From Protopterus annectens (lineage: Eukaryota; Chordata; Ceratodontiformes; Protopteridae): a stretch of DNA of 64,000 bases. The position numbers and the translations under genes were made by a program. Under the pieces are notes generated by a model. It saw nothing but the letters and a program-made list of their open reading frames with translations. It was not told the DNA's origin and did no database searches. Every line of letters starts with the position of its first letter. Position 1 is the stretch's first letter. Below are positions 19,446 to 28,994 of the stretch, one piece after another. Location: contig NC_056737.1 of the NCBI RefSeq assembly GCF_019279795.1, positions 41,517,472 through 41,581,471 of the forward strand, given 5' to 3'.

Positions 19446-20640
19446 TTATCTCATGACATAATAGTTAGGATTGGGTTTAGCAACAGAGACAATCACTGGA
19501 GAATGTTCTGCTTGAGGAGTCTCGGGAATTTTCTCCGGAATGGGGATTGCTGACAGAATGTCCTCTGGAATGCGAACATTGGGAAAGTCACTCTGAGAAA
19601 TAGAGTCTTTGTCAGATGCAAGATGCTGTAACACTGGTTCGGGCACTGGTAACAAATGCTTCCGATTTTGTATGAATCCCATTCCTTGTGATTCCACACT
19701 GTACAATCTCAGCTCTTGACACAAACTTTTCGCAAATCCAATGCAATCAAAACCTTTTGATGTCTGCATCCTCACTATCTTCCCTTTTTGTACAGAATGG
19801 AGGGATTTGCTGTTTTTATCGTAGTAAGACTTTTGGGACAAATACTTCTTCAACAGTTGGGCTTCCACGGCTTTGTTGTTTTTAGCACATAGAACCAATA
19901 CATTACTGCTGATTGGTAATGTGGTTCTGGTTTGTCTTGACATAAGTCTCTGGCAGGTGAACTAAGATATTTATCACGTGGAATGTTTCTGAGATTTAAT
20001 AAGTTTAGAAAAACATTGGTATTGTCACATCTGGATTTCTCTAACAGCTGTTTTGCACTTTGAACTGCATGTCCAGCCAAGCCATTTGACTGAGGGCATT
20101 GAGGACTCCTCATAATATGAAGAAAGCCCAACTCTTCTGCAAATCTCTTGAACTGCTGACTTGTAAACTGTGCACCATTGCCAGAAATAACTCTCTGTGG
20201 GCTACCATGGGCAGAAGAATGTTGCTTCACCTTAGTAATGACAGTACTGGAAGTTAGGTTAGGAAGTAAGTCAATCTCAAACCAATTTGAATAAGAGTCT
20301 ACTAACACCAAATAATGCTGACCATTTCACTCAAAGATATCTGTGGCTAGTGTTGACCAAGGTAGTTCAAGAATCTGGCTTAACTGAAGTGGTTATTTTT
20401 GTTGATGCAACTTTGTACTATTACATACTGAACAAGATGAAAGTTCTTTCTCAATTTCTCTTGACATAGAAGGCTAAAATATTACACCTCTCGCCCTTCT
20501 TTTGGTAGAATCAGTTCCTGGGTGGCTACAATGCAATATCTTAATATATTCTTGTTGCAAGGATTTTGGAACAATCACTTTAGGACCTTTCATGATGGTG
20601 CCATTGTCTGACAAAATCTCACCTCTGTATAGAAAATAAG
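19446..20640 (-). pseudogene. Gypsy integrase and Pol C-terminus, catalytic residues lost
   Basis: Reading down from 20640: a zinc-binding N-terminus with FWPSMSREIEKELSSC (one stop inside), then the core VLVDSYSNWFEIDLL (first Asp kept), VISGNGAQFTSQQF and PQSNGLAGHAVQSAKQLL, and a Pol tail MSRQTRTTLPISSNVLVL through NRKHLLPVPEPVL. In this family the second motif is S-D-N-G and the third has Glu before the Ala-Val; here both are Gly (codons GGC and GGA). So two of the three D,D-E metal ligands are gone. A frame change near 19900 joins core and tail. Confidence 0.88.
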
Positions 20641-21571
20641 GTTGCACTTCTACGGGTAAACAAGATTGCTTTGAAGACCATCCTCAACAGATAAAGAGGT
20701 TCAGCTTCTGGAGAATTGGATCTGAACTTATCAAGATGTATGGAAGACAAATTACTCACTTCCATGACCTCAAAATCAAGTTGCTCATTGTTATGCCATT
20801 TTGTGAATTTTCTGGGTGATCTGAAAAAAAAGTGTCAGCAAGATAAAGAAGTCTGCCTTTTGTGCAAACAGGATTGAAATTGTACTTTTGTGATTTGAGC
20901 ATCATGATTGCAATCTAGCTGGAGCTGTATGGATAAGCGTTCTCAAAATAATAACAAGAGGTTGGTGGTCAGTTTCAATCTGGATAGGTCGACCATAAAT
21001 ATAATCATGAAACTTCAAACATGCAAACACAATTGCCAAAAGGTCTTTCTCAATCTGGGCATACTGCATCTCAGTCTGGGTAAGAGTTCTCGAAGCATAG
21101 GCTACTGGTCTACCCTCTTGAAGAATGACTGCACCTAGACCAAACTTAGAAGCATCACAGGAAAGAGTAAATGGTTTGTAAACATCATAGTAGCTGAGAG
21201 ATGGTGGATTAGCAATTTTCTGCTTTAGGAAATCAAATACTCTTTGGTGATGTTCTGACCATGACCAAATTACATCTTTGTGTGTCAGCTCTCTCAGCAG
21301 TGCTGAAAGTTGGCTTAAATCTGGAATAAACTTGCCTAGATAGTTGACCGTGCCAAGAAAACATTGTAGGGCTTGAACATTGTCTGGAGATGGTATCTCA
21401 AGAATTGCTGTTTGATTGGAAGGATCTGGTCGTAAACCTGACTAGTAAACAAGTGACCAACATAAGTAATTTCTTGTAGCCTGAACTTGCAATTCTGAGG
21501 ATTCAGGGTAGGGATTCACTTCATGTGCTCTTTCCAGAACTTTCTTGAGGTTTCTGTCATGTATCCAATAC
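20641..21571 (-). pseudogene. Gypsy RT thumb and RNase H
   Basis: Directly below the PLE insertion the frame resumes with HDRNLKKVLERAHEVNPYPE (about 21510-21565). It then shows the connection region LQCFLGTVNYLGKFIPDLSQ and the RNase H domain: LSCDASKFGLGAVILQEG (about 21105-21160), VAYASRTLTQTEMQYAQIEK, FHDYIYGRPIQIETDHQPL (about 20960-21015). A few stops interrupt it. This is the continuation of the RT whose palm lies at 24522-25010; the two were contiguous before PLE insertion. Confidence 0.85.
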
Positions 21572-21796
21572 AAAAAAGAAAGCTAGCAAGTTAGGCTGGG
21601 TGCACGGCAAGTGAGTTAGGTAGATCAACGAAGAGAAAAGAGCCAGCACCCTGAAGGATTCTCATGAAACAATAATTTTATTCCACTGAAACTAGACCGG
21701 TTTCAGCAAACAAGGCTTTCATCAGTAGTATGTTACGCCATATTGGTTAAAGCAAATCTTATATACTCTCCAATTTGAAAAGAATCACATCACTTC

Positions 21797-22060
21797 CTGT
21801 GCAAACAAAAGCATTTAAAGCAATATGTCATGTCATATAAAAAGACAGGTTAATATAATAATAGTACATGGATTTAACATCACATATCAAATATAACCAA
21901 AACAATATCATACATATGAATACATATGTATATATATTTCGCAAAAAAATAAATATATATTGCAAAAAAATATTTGATACATGATATACTGTTGTCACCA
22001 AAACTGAATTGTAATTTGTCATTAGGTCCCGGTGGAAAAAGACCACCTAGTTTGATAATC
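21797..22060. repeat. PLE-3 3'-UTR tandem duplication, copy 1
   Basis: 264-bp unit beginning CTGTGCAAACAAAAG and ending at TTTGATAAT. It repeats directly at 22061-22333 with small differences. The unit includes codons for the last residues of the nuclease (IIKLGGLF), so the duplication began inside the ORF end. Confidence 0.9.
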
Positions 22061-22333
22061 CTGTGCAAACAAGAGTATTTAAAGCAATATGTCATGTCGT
22101 ATAAAAAGACAGGTTAATATAATAATGGAGGATGGAATTTACATCACATATCAAATACAACCAAAACAATATCATACATCTGAAAACAGATGTATATATA
22201 TTTAGCAAAAAAATATATAAATATATATATATTGCAAAAAATATATATTTGACACATGATATACTATTGTGACAAAAACTGAATTATAATTTGTCATTTA
22301 GTCCCGTGGAAAAGACCACCTAGTTTGATAATC
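22061..22333. repeat. PLE-3 3'-UTR tandem duplication, copy 2
   Basis: 273-bp second unit. It is interrupted only by microsatellite-like ATATAT and AAAAAAAT length changes. Confidence 0.9.
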
Positions 22334-24513
22334 CATCTTTTTTCTTTAGCATTAAGAATTTGATGCCAACCTGTTTTAAAACTGCGATTGCCCTGAATGC
22401 AATCAATAATAACAAAAGAAAATTTGGCTGTCTGATGCTTAATTGTATGTCTATACAGTGCACTAGTCAATCTCTTGTTTCTAATGTCCCCCAGGTGTTC
22501 CGAAATCCTAATGCGAAATTGTCTAGATGTTTGGCCAATATAAAATGCCTGGCAAGTGCATGTTGCTAGATATATTAACCAGTCTGAGCTACAATTTCCA
22601 AAGAACTGAATGTCATATACTTGCCCATTATTTTTACTGATGAAACTATTTGTTTTAAAAATGCAACCACAAAAACTGCAATGTCCACATGGGTATATAC
22701 CTGTCAGTTTGTCACCTGTAAGTGTTCTTTGTGTAAATTGTGTATGCGTGTTCCTAATTCTCTTATAATGAGAAAATAATGAACCAAGTGTTTGGCCTTT
22801 TCTATAAGAAAAAGGACAACGTTCTCCCAAATATTCAGACAACAGGGGATGAGACTGAAGTATTTGCCAATGATTATTGACAGTGTTAACCAAATGCCTA
22901 CTGTTCCTACCATAGGTAGTGACAAATCTACATATATCAGTGTCCTGATTCTTGGAACGAATATTGTATTGAAGGAGAGATTCCCTGGATTTGGTATGAC
23001 TGAAATTAATAGCTGCATCAATAACCTGTGGAGCATAACCCCTAGATACAAATCGGTTGGTTAAGTCCACTCTTTCTTTCTTCAGGTCTTCTTTGGATGA
23101 ACATATTCTTTTAATACGCACAAATTGAGATTTAGGTATATTTTTGATGATATGTTTAGGATGATGACTGGCCGAATGCAGAAGAGTATTATACTGTGGG
23201 AATTTCCTATAAATAGACGTTTTCAATGTATTATCCGACTGTCTTGTCAGGTGAACGTCCAAAAAGTTAATTTCATTGAGATTGTGTTCCACAGTGAATT
23301 CAATGCCCCAAATGTTATTATTTAGATGTTCCTTAAATTCCTGAAGATATTCCTGACCTCCTTTCCATACTAGCCAGCAGTCGTCCAGGTATCTCCTCCA
23401 TATATCCATCTCAGGTAAATATATGTTGTGCATGGGGTCATAGATGATTTGTTCCTCAATATATCCCATAAAAAGGTCAGCATATATGGGTGCAAAAGAT
23501 GCACCCATAGCTGTACCTTGTAGTTGCCAATAACAATCTTGCTGGAAGAAAAAAATATTATTGGTAAGTATATGTTCCACCATGCATAACAATAATGTAT
23601 TCATCCCCGGAGGATACATGTTAGATTTATTTAACCAAAAATCCAAGGCCTGAAGCCCCGCCCAGTGTGGAATACTGGTGTATAGGGATGATACATCAAG
23701 TGTACACATTAACCAGGTTGGTTCAAGTTCAGTTTCAGAAACAATCTGCAGGAATTCCGTCGTATCTTGGATTCTGGCTCGGACATATGTTAACAGTGGT
23801 TTCAATTTATCTGTCAGAAAGACCGAAATAGGTTCCGTTAGTGACCCAATACCAGAGAAAATAGGTCTACCTGGAGGCTGGAACCTGGACTTATGAATTT
23901 TGGGAAGTAAATATAGCTGTTGTTTAGCAGGATCCTTGACTATTAGATTTGTTTTCGTTTTTTCAGAAATAATACCGGATTCCACTGCTTCCTGCAAAAA
24001 TTCATTAATCTCAGACTGAAAATTCGGTGTAGGATCAATAGCCATCTTCATATAATGATGATGATTATTTAGTTGTCGTAGTCCTTCATTGACATAGGAA
24101 TCATGATCCATAACAACCACCGCGCCCCCTTTGTCTGCAGGAATAATCACAATATCCGTATTGTTCCTGAGTTGTTTAAGAGCCATTTGTTCATTATGGG
24201 ATAAATTATGTTTCATAGAGTAATCAGAGCCATACTGGAAGTGTATATCCTTGATTACTGCTTGTTGGAATACTGCGACATGTTTGTCCATAGAAGGATT
24301 GAATTTAGATTTATGGAATCTAAAATCAGATGATCTTTGAGTGTCAGGCAAAACATCATGTTGTTTAAAGAATAATTTAAGATTGATCTTCCTACAGAAT
24401 TCAATAGTGTCACTAACCATGGAACTTTCATCAATAAAGAAACCGGGGACAAAGCCGAGGCCTTTATTAAGCAAAGAATGTTCATCCACAGTTAAAACAT
24501 TCGATTTCACCAC
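22294..24513 (-). CDS. PLE-3 reverse transcriptase with GIY-YIG endonuclease, intact frame
   Basis: A 739-codon frame without stops. No ATG begins it: the first codons are GTG GTG AAA and a TAG lies just upstream, so the N-terminus is truncated. Motifs in order: LLNKGLGFVPG, IIPADKGGAVVVMDHDSY, YLLPKIHKSRFQPPGRPI, motif A TLDVSSLYTSIPH, motif B GTAMGASFAPIYADLFMG, motif C RRYLDDCWLVWKG, INFLDVHLT, YRKFPQYNTLLH, RFVSRGY. The C-terminus has a Cys cluster (CGHCSFCGC) and GIY-YIG core LIYLATCTCQAFYIGQTSRQ with RIRISEH. It differs strongly from PLE-1 (YLDD against YIDD) and has the KIHK segment typical of Poseidon/Penelope-type RTs. Confidence 0.93.
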   Translation of the reverse strand: MVKSNVLTVDEHSLLNKGLGFVPGFFIDESSMVSDTIEFCRKINLKLFFKQHDVLPDTQRSSDFRFHKSKFNPSMDKHVAVFQQAVIKDIHFQYGSDYSMKHNLSHNEQMALKQLRNNTDIVIIPADKGGAVVVMDHDSYVNEGLRQLNNHHHYMKMAIDPTPNFQSEINEFLQEAVESGIISEKTKTNLIVKDPAKQQLYLLPKIHKSRFQPPGRPIFSGIGSLTEPISVFLTDKLKPLLTYVRARIQDTTEFLQIVSETELEPTWLMCTLDVSSLYTSIPHWAGLQALDFWLNKSNMYPPGMNTLLLCMVEHILTNNIFFFQQDCYWQLQGTAMGASFAPIYADLFMGYIEEQIIYDPMHNIYLPEMDIWRRYLDDCWLVWKGGQEYLQEFKEHLNNNIWGIEFTVEHNLNEINFLDVHLTRQSDNTLKTSIYRKFPQYNTLLHSASHHPKHIIKNIPKSQFVRIKRICSSKEDLKKERVDLTNRFVSRGYAPQVIDAAINFSHTKSRESLLQYNIRSKNQDTDICRFVTTYGRNSRHLVNTVNNHWQILQSHPLLSEYLGERCPFSYRKGQTLGSLFSHYKRIRNTHTQFTQRTLTGDKLTGIYPCGHCSFCGCIFKTNSFISKNNGQVYDIQFFGNCSSDWLIYLATCTCQAFYIGQTSRQFRIRISEHLGDIRNKRLTSALYRHTIKHQTAKFSFVIIDCIQGNRSFKTGWHQILNAKEKRWIIKLGGLFHGTK

Positions 24514-24521
24514 TGCCTCCT

Positions 24522-25071
24522 ACTAGAATATCATCTACTATAATAGCAAATGGATAGCCAAAAACAAATTTGCCCCATTGCATGCTGAAAGATTTCACTG
24601 GCAGAATTTATTCCAAATGACATTCTCAGAAATCTGCATCTTTCCAAAGGTGTACTAAATGTGGTTAACAATGAAGATTTTAAGTCAAGCAAAATTTTCC
24701 AAAATGAACTTTTTGCATCTAAGACAGAAAAACAGTAGCGTTTGGCATGAGGGCAGCAACCTCTTCGACTGTGCATATTGGATGATGTCTTTTTAATGCT
24801 TTGTTCAGATGTCTTGGATCAATACATATTCTGATATCATCTGAGCTTTTCTTATGAGCTACTACTATGGAGGATGCCCACTGAGTAGGTTCTTCTACAG
24901 GACATATTACTCCTAGTTGCACCATTTTGTCTAGGATGGCTTTGACTCTGCTCTGCATAGCTCATGGAACTTTCCATTCTGGTCTGACAACTGGGCTGAC
25001 CGCTTGATTTAACTTCATAGAGTACACAACTGGTAGTTTTGCCTAGTTTGTCTGCAAAAATATCACCATAC
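24522..25071 (-). pseudogene. Gypsy RT palm, frameshifted
   Basis: Minus-strand frames from about 25071: LGKTTSCVLYEVKS, then in another frame MQSRVKAILDKMVQLGVICP, TQWASSIVVAHKKSSDDIRI (fingers), DPRHLNKALKRHHP, motif A as SVLDAKSSFWKI, motif B as RMSFGINSASEIFQHAMGQI, and after one more shift YPFAIIVDDILVGG (motif C VDD, about 24525-24560). The PLE interrupts directly after motif C. At least two frameshifts lie in this part. Confidence 0.88.
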
Positions 25072-25700
25072 TCAGAAAAAAACAGCTTGGGCGAAATTTG
25101 AGCTGTTGTCATGCAGGCTTACACTGTGAACTTCTTTATTAAGTGAAAGCAGTCCCATTTTCAAACTGTCTCTGAGGCCTAATAATGACTGCACATGTCT
25201 CTTGACTACAAAAAAGTGTAAGTCATAGCTGTTCCCAACTGAGTAACATGAAAGCACTGCTGAGCCTTTGATTTGAATCTCTTCACCACAATAAGCAACA
25301 AGCTTCACACATTTTGTCAAATCAAGTTGTTCTGCAGCCTTTACTCTAGCAAATGTTTCTGCTGACATAACATTGCAATTTGAGCCAGTATCTACTTTAA
25401 GCTCTACAGGACTCCCAGTAATCCAAAGAGTACAAAAGATCTCATTCTTTGCCCACAAATCTACTGCATTGACTGTTTCACCAAACACAGACACACCATC
25501 AACACAAAAATTAGGGTCACAGCTTTCTAATCGATCAACTCGCTTCTTGGAATGCCCTCTTTTAATAAAAGAATGTGCCTTATTTGATTTACAAAACCTT
25601 GTGAAATGATTCATCTTATTGCAAGAATGACACTGCTGCCAAAAGCTAAGCACTTTTCTCTTTTGGAGTCATGATTACCATCACAATTACATCAGTTGAC
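25072..25700 (-). pseudogene. Gypsy zinc knuckle and aspartic protease
   Basis: An open 193-codon stretch. It begins with a CCHC knuckle, CHSCNKMNHFTRFC (spacing C-x2-C-x4-H-x4-C, about 25600-25640). A basic linker KKRVDRLES follows, then the retroviral-type protease with the active site LKVDTGSNCNVMS (about 25365-25405) and, further on, a flap-like YDLHFFVVKRHV and SLLGLRDSLKMGLL. The protease normally cleaves Gag-Pol. This is the best preserved part of the element; the frame breaks before RT. Confidence 0.88.
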
Positions 25701-26510
25701 TATGAAGTTAGGTGGGGGTCACATGTTTTGACTTTGCTGACTCACCCTTATGCTTCATGCAGCATGTTCTGGAATTTGCTGGAAAGACTCAGGGGTTACC
25801 CAGGGACTGTTACAGGACCTGCAGTAGCTGCAATGTGCTTGGGCCTGTTTCTTTTAACCACGTGCTGCATACCATCAACATGAGCTTTGTCACTGTGCCT
25901 TCTGCAGCTATTCTCATTTGTAACCATACTTGTGTGCTTTTCTGAAAGCTCGTATATCTGACAAATCTCAATGGCGTTCTTTAACAACAAATTAATGTCT
26001 CAAAGCAAAATCTTCCTCATTGTGTCATTATTGATGCCACACAGAAGCCTGTCCTTTATCAACACATCTCTCAAATCACCAAATCTGCATGTTTTAGCTT
26101 TGTTTCTCAAGTCAGTTATATATGCTGCAAAAGTTTCACCAGGCTATTGATCCCTTGTGTAAAATAAGTGCCTTTCCATTGTGACATTCATTTGGGGGTT
26201 ACACGTTTCTCTAAATTTATGTTTTAAGCACTCTGGGTCTTCCCTTGTTTCAGCTGGTACCACAATATGGCAGTCTTCCCCCTCCCCTGCAAACGCAACA
26301 GGTGCATACACAAATGAATGCTCTCTTTCAGTGGCCTCTGAACCAGCTAAATTAAACAGAATAAATGCCTTTGTATGTGCATCTTTGTCAGAAAAAGCAG
26401 CCTGTATGAAAATATTATATTCCTGCTCAACCACCGTCCAATTATCTGCAATATTATCAAACAAGCGGTGCAGGTCTGCAAAATCCTTCTGCCATGCCTA
26501 CAGATTATAG
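25701..26510 (-). pseudogene. Gypsy Gag, broken
   Basis: From about 26510 on the minus strand: AWQKDFADLHRLFDNIADNW, then FIQAAFSDKDAHTKAFILFN, LAGSEATEREHSF and NPQMNVTMERHLFYTRDQ. After a TAG the frame goes on with PGETFAAYITDLRNKAKTC and MRKILL, a short frame break, then LLKNAIEICQIYELSEKHT. These are capsid-like segments of vertebrate Gypsy Gag, the particle-forming protein. Two or more stops are present. A CA repeat (26555-26600) lies just upstream in the leader. Confidence 0.85.
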
Positions 26511-26553
26511 TAAAACACAATGCAAAATGACCCTTGTAATTATGCATGAACAT

Positions 26554-26554
<1 letters not shown>

Positions 26555-26600
<46 letters not shown>
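26555..26600. repeat. (CA)n microsatellite
   Basis: About 23 CA units within the Gypsy 5' leader; length tracts like this are post-insertion expansions. Confidence 0.95.
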
Positions 26601-26602
<2 letters not shown>

Positions 26603-27121
26603 AAGTACTTGTAATAACATTCAAATGCACAATAAACTTTTTGAAATACTGTACTCTGTGAAATATACTTTGAAACAACTGTACTTTCCAAAATATTCTT
26701 TGAAATAACTTTACTTTGTGAAATAACTGCACTGTAATGCTGCACACACTTGCAAACACTTTGCACACTTCAGATATTTTGAATAGCTTTAGTTAATACA
26801 AAAAAGTAGCACATAGCAAAAAAATATGGTTGTGTTCCTTTTTTGATACATTTTATACAATTCAGATATTGTTTCAAACATTTTCATAATTATTTTGAAT
26901 ATTTTTATTAATATGTTACAGTATCAGACATTTCATTTAAGAAGAAATTTGTTTTGAGCATTATAAGTGCTTCATTTTATATTTATAGTGAAAGAAATCA
27001 TTTAAGTGCATTTTAGTACCTTTTGTTTCTGACCTGTTTTGTGAGTTGTTTGAGCAGTAGGGATGATCCACTCCTGTATATTCCTCCAACTCTAACCAGT
27101 TGACTCATGGCTATAACTCTG
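26601..27121 (-). other. Gypsy 5' leader
   Basis: Noncoding leader between PBS and gag. It contains five or so diverged TTTGAAATAACTGTACTTT-like direct repeats (26630-26735), spacing about 25-30 bases. I see no ORF. Confidence 0.6.
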
Positions 27122-27139
27122 GATCCCATTCTGGCACCA
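27122..27139 (-). other. Gypsy primer-binding site
   Basis: On the minus strand TGGTGCCAGAATGGGATC begins directly at the end of the 5' LTR. It begins with TGG, as needed to pair with a tRNA CCA end. The sequence looks closest to a tRNA-Leu 3' end from memory; the tRNA assignment is uncertain. Confidence 0.75.
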
Positions 27140-27408
27140 TGTCGCTCTTCTTATGTTCATTAAGACGATGTTGAGGCTTGGGTGTTCATTTAAGTAGTTT
27201 ATTGTATACAGATACATCAGGATGAATGGCAGGAACATTAAACTTAAATGAACTATCTAACTGACTGACTACATACTTGCATGCTCATACTCTGGCTGTT
27301 CACTCAAAATGGCATGCTTGCTTGCACATGCTCAGTACTTATATGCATGTGCTGACTCATTGGAAATCTTCTTAAAGGTATATCACACATCACACATTCT
27401 GATCTGCA
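27140..27408 (-). repeat. Gypsy LTR (5' LTR in element sense)
   Basis: 269 bp, minus strand TGCAGATCAG to AGAGCGACA. Partner of 19052-19309; a short CACACAT expansion explains part of the length difference. Confidence 0.92.
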
Positions 27409-27413
27409 CTAAG
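27409..27413. repeat. 5-bp target-site duplication of Gypsy element, right
   Basis: CTAAG following the LTR, matching 19047-19051. Confidence 0.85.
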
Positions 27414-28345
27414 TACTTCATTTTATCATGTTCCCATAAATATGGATATTGCTGAACCATTTCATGTGTGGGTGCACAGTTTACAGCTTTTGCTTTTGTT
27501 TTAGCTTCATTAATTTTGTACCGTGAAAAGATACGAAACTGCCTCAAAATGTTCCACAACACTGAAATGTCCTTTTCTGGTTTTATTAGGTATAAAATAA
27601 TACCATCTGCAAATAGAGTCAGCTTTCTTGACTACCATATCAATTATATCCTTGAATTTCTGAGTCTCTTATTTTCTTTGTGAATGGTTCTAAATATAGT
27701 GCAAATAACAAAGGGGAACAAGGACACCCCTACCTGGTTCCTCTGCTCAATCAGAAATTATCAGAGAGGAACCCACCCACTTCAATTTTTGCCTCTGATC
27801 TCTCACATACCCCTTAATCAACCTTATAATTTTACTCAGGGAATGCAAATGCTTCCATTGACCTGCTCATAAACCCCCAGCTTACTCTGTCAAATGCTTT
27901 CTCTGCATCAAGACCCACCAAAAACAGTTGTATTTTCTTTCAATCAGCTTCCCTCTGGATCATCAATGTTCTGTTAATGTTGTCAAATGTTTGCCTCCCT
28001 TCCACAAAACCACGCTGATGTATGTCTATCAATTTTGGCATCACCTTTGCCATTCTTTTAGCCATTGTAGACATAAACACTTTATAATTATGGTTTGGGA
28101 CTGAAATGGGCCTGTATGAAGCTGGATCTGATGGGTCTTCACCCTCTTTAGGTATTACAGCCACCACTGCTTTCTTCCAGGAATAGGACCTCCTCTTAAA
28201 ATACCATTAAACAAAACCTTCCAAATCTTTATCAGTTTTTTCCCTCCTACCTTCCAGACTTTCACAGGAATACCATCTATTCCTGTAGGCTTTTCTGTTG
28301 ATTGGTTATATATCACCATTTTTGTTTGGTCTCCTTCTGTCCTAA
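27414..28345 (-). pseudogene. L1/Tx1-like ORF2, RT domain
   Basis: Minus-strand frames from about 28345 show KPTGIDGIPVKVWK, then VVAVIPKEGEDPSDPASYRP, the palm entry QRGFVEGRQTFDNI, motif A LVGLDAEKAFDRVSWGF (about 27880-27930), and motif B GTRQGCPCSPLLFALYLEPF (about 27690-27750). The motif C region (about 27600) is degraded. Stops occur at several sites. These are standard L1-group RT signatures; the domain reads into the Gypsy insertion at 27413 and resumes at 19046. Confidence 0.88.
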
Positions 28346-28445
28346 CTAGGGTCTATATTACACCACTGAACGCTTAAAAAAGCAAACAATGATTAATAAA
28401 CCCCATGTACGCAAAAGCTTACAGTATCAAAACCTCAGAACACCG

Positions 28446-28472
28446 ATTTTTTTTCCAAGGGAAAAAAAATCA
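28446..28472. repeat. Short perfect palindrome
   Basis: GATTTTTTTTCC, an AA spacer region, then GGGAAAAAAAATC: 12-base arms able to form a hairpin. Confidence 0.7.
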
Positions 28473-28589
28473 CTGTTCCAAAAAAAATTAAAAAATTAAA
28501 AAAAAAACTTTAAAACATTACATAAAGTAGGAGGCTTCACCCCCCCTAACCCCCCCTACTTAAATATACCAACTCTGAGATCGCACAAC

Positions 28590-28700
28590 AGTGCAGAAAA
28601 TGGCAAAGTAAAGGAAGCGGCCAAGCAAATTCTTTCCCAGGGAAAAAAATTTGCTTAAAAGCCACTTCGCTATTTTGCCTTTTTGTTCTTTTATGTTCAA
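28590..28700. repeat. Imperfect long hairpin
   Basis: The core AAGCAAATT...AATTTGCTT (about 28626-28659, with TTTCCCAGGGAAA between) is extended by weaker pairing of GAAGCGGCC with the GCCACTTCGC side and AAAATGGCAAAG with CTATTTTGCCTTTTT, giving arms near 50 bases. Confidence 0.6.
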
Positions 28701-28704
28701 TCAA

Positions 28705-28985
28705 GATGGAAGCCATGGTGGTGCAGCGGTAGCATTGTTGCCTCAAAGCAAGAGGTTCTCCTGTTCGATTCTCAGCTGGAGTGCCTTCTGTGTGGAGTCT
28801 GCATGTCCTCCCCGTGGTCGAGTGGCGTTCAAAAGACATGCGTGAATGGGCGTGCCTTCGTTGAAGGTTGGGCGTTGGGCTGGCAGCTCGGCACCATAAA
28901 AATCGACTGCCAATCATTAGCAGACCGGAGTTCCGCTGTGGCGACCCCTAACCAGGAAAAGTTGAAAAGACAGAATGCATCTGCG
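28705..28985 (+). mobile_element. V-SINE/HE1-like tRNA-derived SINE
   Basis: Begins with a tRNA-like head, GGTGGTGCAGCGGTAGCATT (A box) and GGTTCTCCTGTTCGATTCTC (B box). The central part TTCTGTGTGGAGTCTGCATG, TCCTCCCCGTGG and CAAAAGACATGCG, then the tail TTCCGCTGTGGCGACCCCTA, match the conserved body and tail of fish V-type/HE1/DANA SINEs as I know them. The order and spacing are as expected, with a compressed middle. Confidence 0.8.
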
Positions 28986-28994
28986 ATCACTTAA

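Larger units (their letters stand above)
21572..24522 (-). mobile_element. Penelope-like element 3 inserted in Gypsy RT
   Basis: A minus-strand PLE starts right at its RT ORF (24513) and runs through a 3' UTR that contains a tandem duplication (21797-22333) to about 21572. There is no ORF1, so it is 5'-truncated. Read on the minus strand, its 3' region holds CTGATGA (21725-21719), a short AGC/GCT stem and GAAAC (to about 21700), like the motif in PLE-1. I could not settle a target-site duplication; the borders are set by where Gypsy reading resumes on each side. Confidence 0.88.
19052..27408 (-). mobile_element. Full-length Ty3/Gypsy retrotransposon, inactive
   Basis: Minus-strand LTR element: 5' LTR at 27140-27408, 3' LTR at 19052-19309, with 5-bp TSDs (CTAAG), PBS and PPT. 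Coding order on the minus strand is Gag, CCHC zinc knuckle, protease, RT, RNase H, integrase. A Penelope-like element (21572-24522) is inserted in the RT domain right after its motif C. The host is an older L1-like ORF2. LTRs are about 85-90% identical by eye with small indels, so this copy is fairly old; frameshifts and lost integrase residues agree. Confidence 0.93.
28346..28994. mobile_element. Insertion in L1-like ORF2 with palindromes and V-type SINE
   Basis: A 650-bp block separates two contiguous parts of the L1-like ORF2 (EN-RT linker). The left half is A/T- and C-tract-rich with two hairpin-forming palindromes (28446-28472 and about 28590-28700). The right half is a SINE (28705-28985). 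I found no certain target-site duplication, so whether this is one composite or two insertions is open. Confidence 0.6.

Noticed and set aside
21572-24522. A target-site duplication for PLE-3
   Set aside because: Only GTA-length agreement is seen at the two Gypsy borders; too short to claim.
26505-26768. Minus-strand ORFs with long Cys-Val runs
   Set aside because: Translation of the CA microsatellite; the same applies to 50894-51091.
28346-28994. One defined transposon with TSD
   Set aside because: No matching direct flanks were found, so the element type and borders stay open.
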